Shown here: in pieces, positions 13,680 to 24,512 of the stretch
Layout of the letters: the number at the start of each line of letters is the position of its first letter
How positions within the stretch are numbered: the first letter of the stretch is position 1
Origin: Phallusia fumigata
Taxonomy: Eukaryota; Chordata; Ascidiacea; Phlebobranchia; Ascidiidae
Length of the DNA: 64,000 nt
Reading direction: 5' to 3'
NCBI GenBank assembly: GCA_008931825.1
Contig: QXVZ01023286.1
Location: 251,625-315,624 of the forward strand
Position numbers and translations under genes: made by a program
The notes under the pieces: model-generated
Told to the model about the DNA's origin: nothing
The model's input: the letters and a program-made list of their open reading frames with translations, nothing else
Database searches by the model: none

Positions 13680-15704
13680 CACGCGAAAAATATCCCGCGA
13701 ATCTAAACCCCAAATGATAAAGCTATGGTATATGCAATGCTGTGCATGTTAAGCGTCAGTCTTACCGCCCACCATAACGTCTGGTTGCCATGGTTTCCTA
13801 GACAATTAAACCTGGGACTAAGTTTGAGGTGGTTCCTTATGCCAGGGGTTCTCAACCGCCAGGAGGTAATAGTATTTCAAACAGGGGACAATTTTGTATG
13901 GCCTGGGGGGATTAGTTCAAAATGTTTAAAAAATACATTCATTAATAGAATTAATAATCATTTCAAAGCCAACACTAATAATTTTGTAGCAATGAATATT
14001 AGTGAGTTGAAATTGACAATTGTTGATAATAGTGTGCACAACGTTTACGAGAGTGTTTTGTAGAGAAATTTCGAAACACGTTGGCCCTTTTTGGCGTTGT
14101 TAACGTGCAACGTAATTTTCTACTTCTGGTTGCGAATTTTTCTAGGACAGGGTGCTATACGTGGCAAAAACCTTGGACTCTTAAGAAAAAGGAAATTTGC
14201 GAAAGGCAAAAATTATAATTATTTTGCTACATTGTGATTTAACGATCACTGTGCGACAAGCCGAATTAAAGTCGATCTTTCAAGCATCCTGTTGTTATTT
14301 AATTTTTATTTTGTAAATGCGTTCGTTTTAGGACGAATTGACGTATACGACTGGACAAATATGCGTTTCGTAGCCAAAATTTGTAGTTTCCGTTTTCTAG
14401 CGTACAGTACCTTCATTTTAAACCTTTATTTCCAAAAAAAATAAGTTTCCAAAAATATCGCGTTCGCCTATATTGCACTAATTGTTTGCATTTTTACTGC
14501 TTTGCCCTAAATTCTTATTATCATGGGCGCCGACATGTGGGGGGCAAAAGAGACGCTTGCCTCAATTAAAGTCCCGAAAAATGTTCTTTATTAATTATAT
14601 GTCTTCTATCAAAAAAATCTCACGAATAAAAATGTTTTCGAAATACCAAAAATTATACACAGTATGTGTGTATGTATGTAATATAATTTGCCCCCTTCCT
14701 TACCCTCTTTAAAACTTTCTTCCGGCGCCCATGCTTTTAATAATTATACATGTTTACCTTTAACAACTGTTGGGGCCAGTTATGCTTAATTACTGTTGGC
14801 ATTAAATGGCTGAATTACATTTTAACCTTGCAAACTGTTTCTGACTATGACGTTTGCTAAAGATAAAACAGTAGGAGAAAAAAAACACTAGCAAAATATA
14901 AAAAAGGCACACAGATTAATCTGGACTATAGGAACCGATTTTAATTTTTTTAACAAGGTAAACAATCAACACGATTCGTCGCTGTTTTCCCTCAAGTGCG
15001 CCATCTTGTGCATAAAAAATGGACAGTTGATTTCGTTTCGAAAAACTGAAGATTGTTAAACCTAAGTGCATAGGAGGCCAAAATGTATTGTAATACGTTT
15101 GCGTTTAATAAAATCGCACCATTGACGCAATGTTAAGTGAGTTTCACGGAACTGAAGTGGGACATGTTGTTAAAATTGTGTTTTCGGGTATGTGTGAGAC
15201 TTTTTGTGAACTATATGTTAGTTTACAAGTTTTGTTAAGTGGTGGTGCTGTTTACAATCAATGCCGCCCTGCAGTATCTAATACATCAACTGACCGACAA
15301 ACCCTAACCCCGAAGAAAAATGACCTAATAAACCCACAAAGAGATACGATATCTGGGATAGCCTGCAAATTGCGATAAGCATCCTGGGTAAACACACCCA
15401 AAATGTTTTCGTGTAAAGGCTTAGTGGCCTGCAAATATAAGCACATGGCTTAATGTCCAGCGTAGCGTCTGCCGTAAAAAAGCCATAATGTAGAGGTTTC
15501 TGGTAAATTCAGTTGTATGTCCGTTGCATATGTCGATGCAAACAACACAATTCGTTTTGTACAGTAAATTAACTCTACGTTGTTTTCGAGGACGTCGATA
15601 TGATGATACCAGTAGTGTAAGCCCAGAGATTTTGCGTATTTATTGCAGGTTCGAGAGAAGCGAAAAGTGTGTTTCATGATTCTATAGTTCATGCCAAAGA
15701 AAGA
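13680..15704. other. Intergenic region, sulfotransferase copy 2 to four-TM gene
   Basis: No exon recognised. It contains a candidate MITE at 14522-14733 and, from about 13853, sequence beginning CAGGGGTTCTCAACC that resembles a hAT terminus but lacks a clear matching end. Confidence 0.45.
14522..14733. mobile_element. Candidate hAT-like MITE with CATGGGCGCC termini
   Basis: CATGGGCGCCGAC at the left and TTCCGGCGCCCATG at the right are inverted. The flanking octamers cttattat and cttttaat agree at 6 of 8 positions. It is 212 bp and AT-rich inside. Confidence 0.6.
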
Positions 15705-17131
15705 ATGAATCGTTTATACGGAAAGGTCGCCGTGGTTGTCCTTGGCGTTGCACAATTGATCTTCTGCCTTGTGGCCTTTTCCATACCGGAGTTTATTGTC
15801 GGGAAAATGACAAGGTTATAGCACAGAAATTTGGTCTAACATAAAATGGATTGGGATATTGATATCAACGGTCATCTCAAGGCCGTTAATTTGACAAACT
15901 TAAGCTTGATTTTAGATGAGTTAAGAACTGGACTTATAGATATTAGTTCGAGAAATTGTTTTCTTCGCTTAGAAAAGATGCGGAACGTTTTGTATCCACT
16001 CCACATGAAAAGATTGCCGACGGAGACATGAAAATCATAATTCACGTTGGTTTCTTTGCGAGTTACATCAATGGAAGTTACAGTGGCAGAAATCGCGAAG
16101 GTAAGTCGATCAAACACCAATGTTTGCTAGTAAAACAGGCTAAAATCTGCAACACAATAAGCGTTTATAACAAGCATCATACACATGGTCTGCGTGCGCA
16201 TACTGTGTTGTGGAATGTCATTCAGGACCCCTGAAATCGTTTTTTGGTAGCCTAATTGTTGTAACGGAAAAGGTGCTTGTTCATTTTTTAGAGCTGTGGC
16301 CGTTTCATGCTCAGGTTTAGCTGCAAATGGAAAGCTAATGCAGAGAAGTAAGTTGCCACTGTGTACTCGTAATATCTGTCGTAAGTGTTGCTCCGACTGG
16401 AAAAAATGTCAAAAATTCCAGATGTATAACAGGAGGCATAGCGCGTTACAAATGAAAAATATATCCCATTTCGCAAACAAGCAGGCTAATGTTAATTTCT
16501 GTATGCATGATTTCTATGTCGTTAGTTTGACGACGTTGTTTGTGTTCCAGGTATGGTTTCTATATTCGGAATCGCGTTAATATCGATTTTGTCAGCGATG
16601 TTTGTTCTTGTTTGTGCAATTAATCAAATTTGGACGTGTTTCGGCGATGAAGATGTCAATGAAAATTTGACGACTAAAATATGTTCGCAAATCAATCAGA
16701 AACTGAATAACAAAATACTGGAAGCCAATTTCTTGACAGGTAAACAATCACCCATCAATTTTAGGTTGTAGGAAACGCGCAGATAACAAAATTACTCCGG
16801 CAACAAACGGTAAATGTCCTGATGTAAGACAAAAAACATTAGTGATTCGCCCAATTAATTTCGTCTTGTTAAATTTTGAAAACATTTTTCTTTCCCAGGG
16901 TTAAGCAGTTTTATGGTGGTTGCAATGACAGCCTTTTTAATCGACGACGTGAAGGGAGCGACCGTGGGTACAAGTTTTGTGTTGCAACTTCTGGCTATTG
17001 TGACATCCGTCCTTATTTGCTTGACGAACTTGGCCTTCTGGCGGGAAAACCCCTCTGTAGAGAGGGCAAGCAGCCCTGCAATGCAAAGACCTTACAGCAT
17101 TAACAGGAGGCCCGCAGTGTCAAGTGCATAG
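15705..17131 (+). CDS. Putative four-transmembrane protein, unit A (4 exons, 219 aa)
   Basis: Exons read as 15705-15814, 15973-16100, 16551-16739 and 16899-17131, in frame for 219 residues. Hydrophobic stretches lie near 8-28, 82-106, 143-157 and 166-190. The loop between the first two is long (about 50 residues) and has a possible N-glycosylation site NGS at 70-72. The tail is Ser/Arg-rich. This topology recalls tetraspan families such as claudin/PMP22-like proteins, but I see no diagnostic loop motif and do not assign a family. The donor of exon 1 (GTTATA) is weak, so exon 1 is the least certain part. Exon 4 as read here lies in a block that seems identical to unit B and ends at an N, so the real unit A exon 4 may be the damaged version at 18099. 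The oxidoreductase gene follows on the opposite strand. Confidence 0.65.
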
Positions 17132-17934
17132 AGAACTTGGAATTCTTGCTACTCCCCTACAAACTAATATACAAGAGACGAAGAATTTGTCTACAAAATT
17201 GACGCAAATTAAAAACTGATTTTTATATCTACAAAGGAATTAGGAAGTAATCCATCGCCCGTCTTCACTCCTCTGAAGAGTCTCTCCCGACAAACGAGAC
17301 CTTTCCGCCGCAAACACAATCCGATGGCTCTCGAGGGTTTCATTTATCCCCGATTTTATAAACGAAGGCTCATTTTTCTACACAGAGCAATCAGAAATAT
17401 GTTAGACACAAACATGATATATTATTTTTATTGACTGCTTGCAGGTTTTAGTATGTTTCTTTTATCTGTGCCAACAAGTGTAAGAATGGCTTCCTTTCTA
17501 GTTTGGTATAAAAGAGGTAGATCAGTGGTTTTCTCTATTCCTAATAACCGATTTTGCGTAATTATAAAGCCAGCATTTTCGTTGTTGACTTCTTAAAGAA
17601 AGAGTTTGTATGACGGGGCTCGTACAATACTGGGAAAAGCGTTTTGATTGATGTTGACAAAAGCAGTTGAGCAATTTAACCGAAATGAATCTCTCAACGC
17701 TTTCAATTAAACTTTGCTTGACAAATGACAGTTCTATTTTCTAAGGTTTAATATTTTTAAATTGGAACTTTACCGCTATGGCCTTGATGAAGTTCTGTAC
17801 CAAGTGGAAGTCAGCACCGTCATGGGCGCCCAAACCAGCGGTCACAGTGGACGTACAATGATGGGTTTGGCCTTGTTTGGACAGAAAATCAAAATGCCTA
17901 ACATCTCTTCCCCCGTTGTAAGTCAGTTCACCCT
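16740..17934. repeat. Block apparently identical to unit B (27779-28973), ending at an N
   Basis: At a constant offset of 11,039 bp I see no mismatch to unit B across the sections compared, whereas flanking unit A sequence differs by several percent. It contains the last exon of the four-TM gene and, on the minus strand, the final exon of the oxidoreductase gene (about 17743-17934). Both are then repeated in diverged form after the N at 17935. Confidence 0.8.
17743..17934 (-). pseudogene. Supernumerary last exon of the oxidoreductase gene
   Basis: On the minus strand this encodes the C-terminal segment with [11 protein letters not shown] and [10 protein letters not shown], equal to exon 8 of the unit B gene. 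Its acceptor side is cut off at the N (17935). The unit A gene already has a complete exon 8 at 19639-19830, so this copy is either an assembly artefact or a non-functional leftover. Confidence 0.75.
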
Positions 17935-17935
17935 N
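17935..17935. other. Single undetermined base at a duplication junction
   Basis: The only N seen in the window. The left side ends at the first bases of an oxidoreductase exon. The right side restarts at GACAG from the end of exon 3 of the four-TM gene (compare 16735). One placeholder base joining two copies is typical of a contig join. Confidence 0.85.
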
Positions 17936-18098
17936 GACAGGTAAACAATCACCCATCAATTTTAGGTTGTAGGAAACGCGCAGATAACAAAATTACTCCG
18001 GCAACGAACGGTAAATGTCCTAATGTAAGACGAAAACAATAGTGATTCGCCCAATTAATTTCGTCTTGTTAAATTTTGAAAACATTTTTCTTTCCCAT

Positions 18099-18331
18099 GG
18101 TTAAGCAGTTTTATGGTGGTTGCAATGACAGCCTTTTTAATCGACGACGTGAAGGGAGCCACCGTGGGTACAAGTTTTGTGTTGCAACTTCTGGCTATTG
18201 TGACATCTGTCCTTATTTACGTGACGAACTTGACCTTTTGGCGGGAACACCCCTCTGTAGAGAGGGCAAGCAGCCCTGCAATGCAAAGGCCTTACAGCAT
18301 TAACAGGAGGCCCACAGTGTCAAGTGCATAG
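18099..18331 (+). pseudogene. Second copy of four-TM exon 4, with acceptor changed from AG to AT
   Basis: The coding frame is intact over the exon and ends in the same tail (RRPTVSSA). The splice acceptor, which reads TTTCCCAGG in the other two copies, reads TTTCCCATG here, so normal splicing to this exon is not expected. The next AG dinucleotides would shift the frame. Several residues differ from the other copies, such as VTNLTFWREH. Confidence 0.75.
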
Positions 18332-18392
18332 AGAACTTGGAATTCTTGCTACTCCCCTACAAACTAATATACAAGAGACGAACAATTTGTCT

Positions 18393-19102
18393 GAACAGAA
18401 GTATGCCAAGGTACTTGTATGATACACACAAAGCAAATGGAAAACATGATCGTTTGAAAAAAGTTTGTCGCAAAAAGGTTTCTTCATCTCCACGAGGTTA
18501 AATTATTACGCAATGCCATGGTGCAAATCTGTCAAACGACCGAAAAGACAAATCATGTCCATTCTTTTTTGTAGTGGGTGTTTGTTTTTTTTCTGTGATA
18601 ACAAAGACAGCAGCAGCATTTTTCTTTCAATGCCACTTATGTGTTGCAAGAATGTGACTGACAAATATGGCCCCAAAACAGGTCCTTCGAAGTGCTCATT
18701 TTTTACAGGGTTCGAAATTCACGAATCCTGATCGAGGTTTTCCAGTCTGGTAAAGTCATTTGGTCACGGACTTTACAACTTTTTAGCACTAGGTGACAGT
18801 AGTGCGTTAAGTAGTTGTGTTTTATAGCATAATATCAAGCTGTGAAGGCGTCCTCTTGCTCAGAAAGTACAGTACCTGTAGCTAAGAAATGATCAGTATT
18901 CGGTTAAAAACGCTCCTTTCGTCTCCGTGGGCCTGAAATCAAACCCAGAAACGATTTTAGGAAGTAGCAAAAACAACAATACTGACATCACCTGAATACA
19001 TTGCAAAAAGAGTACAGTGCATCTACTGCCTATAGGATGTAAACATTAAAGACTGCGCGAAAATTCTACAATGGTCTGATACAAAATGGAAAAACAAAAA
19101 CT
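18393..19102. other. About 710 bp present only in unit A
   Basis: Removing this stretch restores the unit B sequence, and a CT dinucleotide is shared at both edges. No terminal inverted repeats or coding potential are visible. The pattern fits a microhomology deletion in the unit B lineage better than a transposon insertion. Confidence 0.6.
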
Positions 19103-19638
19103 ACAAAATTGACGCAAATTAAAAACTGATTTTTATAACTACAAAGGAATTAGGAAGTAATCCATCGCCCGTCTTCACTCCTCTGAAGAGTCTCTCCCGA
19201 CAAACGAGACCTTTCCGCCGCAAACACAATCCGATGGCTCTCGAGGGTTTCATTTATCCCCGATTTTATAAACGAAGGCTCATTTTTCTACACAGAGCAA
19301 TCAGAAATATGTTAGACACAAATATGATATATTATTTTTATTGACTGCTTGCAGGTTTTAGTATGTTTCTTTTATCTGTGCCAACAAGTGGCTTCCTTTC
19401 TAGGTTGGTATAAAAGAGGTAGATCAGTGGTGTTGCTTATTCTTAATGACCGATTTTGCGTAATAATAAATCCAGCATTTTCGTTGTTGACTTCTCAAAG
19501 AAAGAGTTTGTATGACGGGGCTCGTACAATACTGGGAAAAGCGTTTGATTGATGTTGATAATTTTAAGTAGTTAAGCAATTTAACCGAAATGAATCTCTC
19601 AACGCTTTCAATTTAACTCTGCTTGACAAATGACAATT

Positions 19639-22600
19639 CTAAGGTTTAATATTTTTAAATTGGAACTTTACCGTTATGGCCTTGATGAAGTTCAGTACTA
19701 AGTGGAAGTCAGCACCGTCATGGGCGTCCAAACCAGCGGTCACAATGGACGTACAATGATGGGTTTGGCCTTGTTTGGACAGAAAATCAAAATGCCTAAC
19801 ATCTCTTCCCCCGCTGTAGGTCAGTTCACCCTGTAAAAAATTAAGAGTAACTGCGTTTGACATCTACCAAAAGCGGGTCGGAAAGGAAGCTTAGCGCAGT
19901 AAAAAGGTGCAGAAATTTATAATTTAATTAGAACAAGCAAAGAAGTTCAAACAACAAAAAAATTTCTTGGTCGTTGAAAAGAAAACTGAATTCTCTCTTC
20001 TTTTTTAATGGATGAATAACAAGCGTTTCATCAAGGTAGGCTGCATAAAGTTTGCCAACCTGTTTGGATTCTTAACACAAAACACAACAACTTCAACTGG
20101 AAAAGCATCCTGGACAAATTTCAATTTGCACAATTTATGGACAAAGCAAAAACTTGAACTTTTTTTGAAATTCATCAAAAGACTAAAGAAATGTTTTTTA
20201 AACCTGGCCTTTACACAAGTCCAACTTACCAGTGTTCCAAAAACTTTGGTTTGCCGAGCACAAATACTTTCAGTGAATGCAATCATTGTAAAAGAAGCCG
20301 TCTTACCACCTTCAAACTCCATGTTCACAACCTAAACATATTCATGTAATAAAACATGCATTGATTTTCCAGACAAAATCTCAAACAAGGTCATACCTGG
20401 TTGTCACAGACATCATTGTCACACTCATAGACACATCTTCCATAGGGCCCAGTCTGTAATTTCTTTTTTAAAACATCAAAATCCTCAATATCAGTAACCA
20501 CAGAAGTGGGCCAACCAAAGTAGCCCTCCTTGGCTCTATCCAAGTAGATTTTCACAGCGGAATAAGGGCATGTGCTTTCAACACTGCAATCTGTACATCG
20601 GCTCCCAGCACCTTTGGGCTGTAAATATACAACATGTGTTAATACAGCATTAATTGATTTGAGTAAAGCTGAGTTATTTCGCTCGGTGAAAGAAATCATA
20701 GCGATACAATTGCACTAAATACAATCACCAAGCAAGAAACAGCACAAAAGTACAGGGTGCTACACCATTATTAAATGAAGATATGTGATAGGCTCATACT
20801 GAAGGCGAGTTTGGTGCAAAATCAAGACTGTGGGTGCACTATTGGTGGAACCAGTCAAATGGGTCCTTGAACAATATTTATGTTTAGGTATCTGAAATTA
20901 TTTTATAAATACCATCACTGGGTTAACATAATAACAGTTTTTGTTGAAAGAAAACCAGGTTAAGATTTAAAACAGCAAACTTGTTGTTACAGTGGTAAGT
21001 GCAACAGCTTTGTGCCTACAAGGTTGTGGGTTCGAATCCAGTCTTAGTCCCTTGCATTTCCCAGAGCAAGAAACTTAAGTGGAAAAGAAACCTAAGAATA
21101 ATGATGCAGTTAGCTGAACAGAATTGTTATTAGCACCACAAAAAAATACAAGTTTTTGTTCCATGTAATTTAATTTGAAAATTAGCTGGTGCACATAATA
21201 TATACCTTGTTCTCCTGTTTAAAATGGTTTAAAGTGCCAAATGATGACACCCGTTTGCATTTGGTTGGCATCCATGAACAAATAAGGTCAATATCATGAC
21301 AGGACTTTGCCAACAATGAGAAGGAACTTTGTTCTGTGTTTCTCCAATTGCCACGAACAAAAGAGTGAGCAAAACGAAAAAATCCAGCCTGTTTTGTATA
21401 AAAAAGTATACAGTGAGCAATGAGGCAGATTATTTAGCATTTTTCATTAATATTTACAGTTTTTTAACCTTTTAGTTGTAAATTTTCATCAGCTCAAATC
21501 AAAAGTATATGTAGTTTTTTTAACATAGAATTTTTTAAAAACCCAGTACAAGACACTTTAATGTGAAAATAAACTTACTGGTTCTAAATGTTGCACCATA
21601 ACCACATCACCTATGATGCCAGATTCAATGAGCTCCTTTATTTTGAGATTTGGTGGGTAATATCTGAGTACATGACAAACACAGAGCATAACATTGTGTT
21701 TTTTGCAAGCTTCACAAATTTCAATGCAATCTTCCTCAGTGGTCTAAAACAATCTTGATTAGTTCTTGGGTATTTTTCATTTTGGGTTTTATTTTCATTC
21801 TCAGTGGGATAAAAATAATCTCCATAATGCCATTGGTTGGCCTACTTTATTTCCGATTAACTTTTTTTCTTCAAATGATGGTGACTTAATACAGATAAAT
21901 CTAATGAATTCCTCTTGGTTGATACAAAACCACTCACAAATCTTTCTCTTAGGAACACGAAAGATTAACATGCGATTAGAACCCCTAGCCTTTTTAACAT
22001 AGGTAGCACCAAATAACATCCATTTTAGAGTCCAACAATAAGGAAAATAAGGCCAGATTTAAAAAGCAGGTGTTCTTAGAGTCAAATAGCAAGTTTAGAA
22101 AGTAACAATAAAAAACAAAACACACCGCCATTGGCTTTTCCAGCAAAATATGGTAGCCCCGCTTAATAAACGCCATTGCTGCATCCTTGTGAACACTATC
22201 TGGAGTAGAAATCAAAGCAAAATCTGCCAACTTTTTCATGGAAGAAAGTTCCTGCCATCCTTACAAAAAAGTTCTGTTCAGAAAATGCAGTGAGCAATAA
22301 TGGTAAAATACAAGGTAAACTTACCAGAGAATATCATTCTGTCATCAAGATTGTGGGCATTTTTAAATCGAGTGCATGCATTCTCTGAAGGGTCAGCAAC
22401 AGCAACTATTTTAAGCTGAGGAAAAAAATGAGTGAAACTTACTTATGCAAGTAACCTAAGCTAAACAAGTTTCTTGGTATTGTGTGAAAGAAAAAGTCAA
22501 TTTCGAAAAGATTAAAAATTTTGAAAAGTAAATAGCGCTTGTTAAGCAACAAAGCATGGCTTCACTTGCCAAATGTGGTAAACTTTTTGCATATGTCGTG

Positions 22601-22758
22601 TATCCTCTTCCACGCTGTCCAGCACCAACAACTACGCAAGACACCTGCCGTTCGGTAGATTGTTCTTCCATTACAGTTTCTTTGATGGAGATCTCAACTT
22701 GTTTCACTTTCTCTTCTGGTTGTTTTTGTGTGTTTTCCTTTGTCTGCGTTGCACCCAT
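19639..22758 (-). CDS. Gfo/Idh/MocA-family oxidoreductase, unit A (8 exons, 425 aa)
   Basis: Exons on the minus strand: 22570-22758, 22325-22415, 22126-22259, 21579-21743, 21206-21388, 20397-20618, 20230-20331 and 19639-19830. All are in frame, giving 425 residues. After a Glu/Lys-rich lead, [12 protein letters not shown] (42-53) is the dinucleotide-binding glycine motif. VADP ends the second strand (69-72). LLEKPMA (132-138) is the family's EKP motif, whose Lys is usually catalytic. A cysteine-rich insertion C262-x2-C265-x5-CPYSA and [11 protein letters not shown] (314-324) are also present. Family members reduce or oxidise sugars or related compounds with NAD(P); the substrate is unknown. 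Intron 1 appears to use a GC donor. A near-copy is in unit B. Confidence 0.88.
20985..21140 (+). mobile_element. tRNA-derived SINE fragment in intron 5 of the unit A oxidoreductase
   Basis: The B-box-like GGTTCGAATCC is at 21029-21039, with a degenerate A-box region near 20990. It is followed by a body reading gagcaagaaacttaa, which also occurs in the 37.1 kb SINE. The same insertion is present in unit B near 30025-30175, so it predates the duplication. No cloverleaf can be drawn, so it is not a tRNA gene. Confidence 0.65.
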
Positions 22759-23137
22759 GTAAAAATATTCACAAAGCTTTATAAAACTAGTACCTTTTTA
22801 AGTAACGTTTCTGAAAGAAAAAAGAAAATAAAGGTAAAGAACTTAGTATCCACTTGGAGGGAAAGAAGTAAAAAAGCATTGCACAAAAAGAAACACTAGC
22901 AAAAATACAGACAACACAAAATTGAACAACAACAACAGAGATGTGCAAAAAACAAAAAACCATTCCGCAAACACGAAGATTACAAAAATGAACTTTAACA
23001 TTTCTTTGGGGTAAAATAAAATCACACTAAACATAAAAGGTTTTACTTCATAAATGAATCACTGATAATAACATAACATTCGATTTCCTTGATGATAATG
23101 TTGAAATTTTAGCCTCATACAACACATTTGCAATCTT

Positions 23138-23488
23138 CTACTTGGCTAGTGCTAGGGTCCCAGGGTCACCAATACTTTTTAGCTCTGATGCAATATGTCC
23201 AGCATATACTTTAACAGAGTCATCCTGGTTTTGTAGAGCCTCCAACATTCTTTTCAGCATATCTGATGCATCTTGTAAGTTCTTTACAATGGAGCTGAGC
23301 TTCTCGACATCAGGGTTGTTTGGTGGTGCAGACACAAATTCAGGAGAGTTTGGGACGTATTCGATAGCAGAGCTCTCATTAAAAGAACTGCTGCCTAAAG
23401 ACACTGTGTTAACACTAGGCAAGCTCGGGTCATACTCTTCATCAGTCAAAATCACATCAGAATCACAAGCATCCGTGGGTGAATACAA
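23138..23488 (-). pseudogene. Truncated copy of the MADF-domain gene, unit A
   Basis: The minus strand encodes the C-terminal part of the unit B protein (SDVILTDEEYDPSLPSVNTV onward). The duplication edge at 23488 removes the first exon and the MADF core. Near the 3' end, the codon that is Tyr in unit B is a stop here (LALAK then TAG). Both defects indicate a non-functional fragment. Confidence 0.85.
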
Positions 23489-23609
23489 AGATGTCCAACA
23501 GGGGTACAGTTCCATTCTCTTGTACAGTAGCATGTATGCTTATTAAAGTTAAAAAAGCTAAATGTTGTTGTTGGATTTGCGCATTGTTCAAACGGGTCAG
23601 CTGTGGCTC

Positions 23610-23760
23610 TGCCAAAGGTTACTGCAGGTCAAACTATTGGTTAGTGTTAAAATGGTCCTTTGACATTGGGATTGAAATTGACATGATGTAGGAAATTATT
23701 TGGTTAGATTATGAATGAAATCTTAACTTTTTATTTAATTTTTTCTCTAGTTTTTTACTA
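23610..23760 (+). repeat. Diverged direct repeat, first copy (second at about 25785-25940)
   Basis: Both copies contain CTGCAGGTCAAACTATTGG and GAAATTGACATGATGTAGG in the same order. They differ by point changes and a short insertion. They bracket about 2 kb including the fold-back element. This is older than the unit A/B duplication, judging from its divergence. Confidence 0.7.
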
Positions 23761-24014
23761 TATTTATTGAAACAGCTAGTGTGTAACATGAATTGACTGT
23801 ATTTTTCTTTGGTTCAGAATTATGACGGAAGTTTTAAAGTTATATGTGATAATGAATTGTTACCAGTGAAATTCTTTATCATTTTATTACAGAACGAAAT
23901 TGCAGAAAATTGACCACAAGTTGACATGCAATAATGACCCACATCCAATCATTCTAATAATTGATGAAAACTGACAAAAAAATAAAAATACCTGACTCCG
24001 ACCTGGTAAGAAGC

Positions 24015-24372
24015 GGTGGTACTAAACACCGCATGGTACCACATGGTACCACATGATACCGCATGGTACACCGCATGATACCGCATGGTACCGCATGGTA
24101 CCGCATGGTACCACATGGTACCGCATGATATCTTAGGAAGGTGTGGTATCAAAAGGTATAAGGCATGATATTCCCATGAACCCATGGGAAATTATGGGAC
24201 CCCATGGAAGGAAATGAGACCCCATGGGTGTGTACGAGGCCCCATGGGAGAATACAAAGACCCCATGGGTAATATGAGACCCCATGGGAGTGTACGAAAC
24301 CCCATGTAAGATGCGGTATCATGCGGTACCATGCGGTAACATGCGGTACCATGCGGTGTTTAGTACCACCCG
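24015..24372. mobile_element. Fold-back element with internal minisatellites and 8-bp TSD
   Basis: The ends GGTGGTACTAAACACCGCAT and, inverted, ATGCGGTGTTTAGTACCACC bound an interior made of about 10-bp units (ccgcatggta variants) and units of about 20 bp (accccatgggagtgta-like). TAAGAAGC occurs directly at 24007-24014 and 24373-24380, consistent with a hAT-type 8-bp target duplication. Open frames across it merely translate the repeat. Confidence 0.8.
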
Positions 24373-24429
24373 TAAGAAGCATTATGTAATGCATGATAGG
24401 TTTTATTGTGTTGCAAGTGTAGTTATGAG

Positions 24430-24512
24430 CAGCGTTGGGGAGACTTGAGCCACTGACTCAACACTTGACTTCTTGACTTAAGAATTGACTAGAGACTTGT
24501 CACCCAACACTA
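24430..24512. mobile_element. Short candidate hAT-like MITE
   Basis: Termini CAGCGTTGGGGAGACTT and GTCACCCAACACTA are inverted, 83 bp in all. The interior is built from actgact/acttgact words. The flanking octamers gttatgag and gttacatg agree only partly. Confidence 0.5.

Larger units (their letters stand above)
15960..23488. repeat. Segmental duplication, unit A
   Basis: This block matches 26959-32538 in gene order and in exon and intron sequence. The left edge is just before exon 2 of the four-TM gene. The right edge is within the MADF-type gene, after which the two loci differ completely. Unit A is longer because of the extra block around 16740-17934 and about 710 bp at 18393-19102 that unit B lacks. 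Confidence 0.9.

Noticed and set aside
13853-14145. Possible hAT element starting CAGGGGTTCTCAACC
   Set aside because: No convincing matching terminus or target duplication found.
21029-21039. tRNA B box suggesting a tRNA gene
   Set aside because: No acceptor stem or cloverleaf; the context is a SINE body shared with other copies.
23142-23546. 134-codon plus-strand frame, also present in unit B (32180-32695)
   Set aside because: It is the complement of the MADF gene's coding exon; codon bias and domain match are on the minus strand.
23949-24394. Open frames of about 80 codons on the minus strand with repeated His-Ala-Val-Pro-like words
   Set aside because: They are translations of the minisatellite inside the fold-back element; no conserved protein feature.
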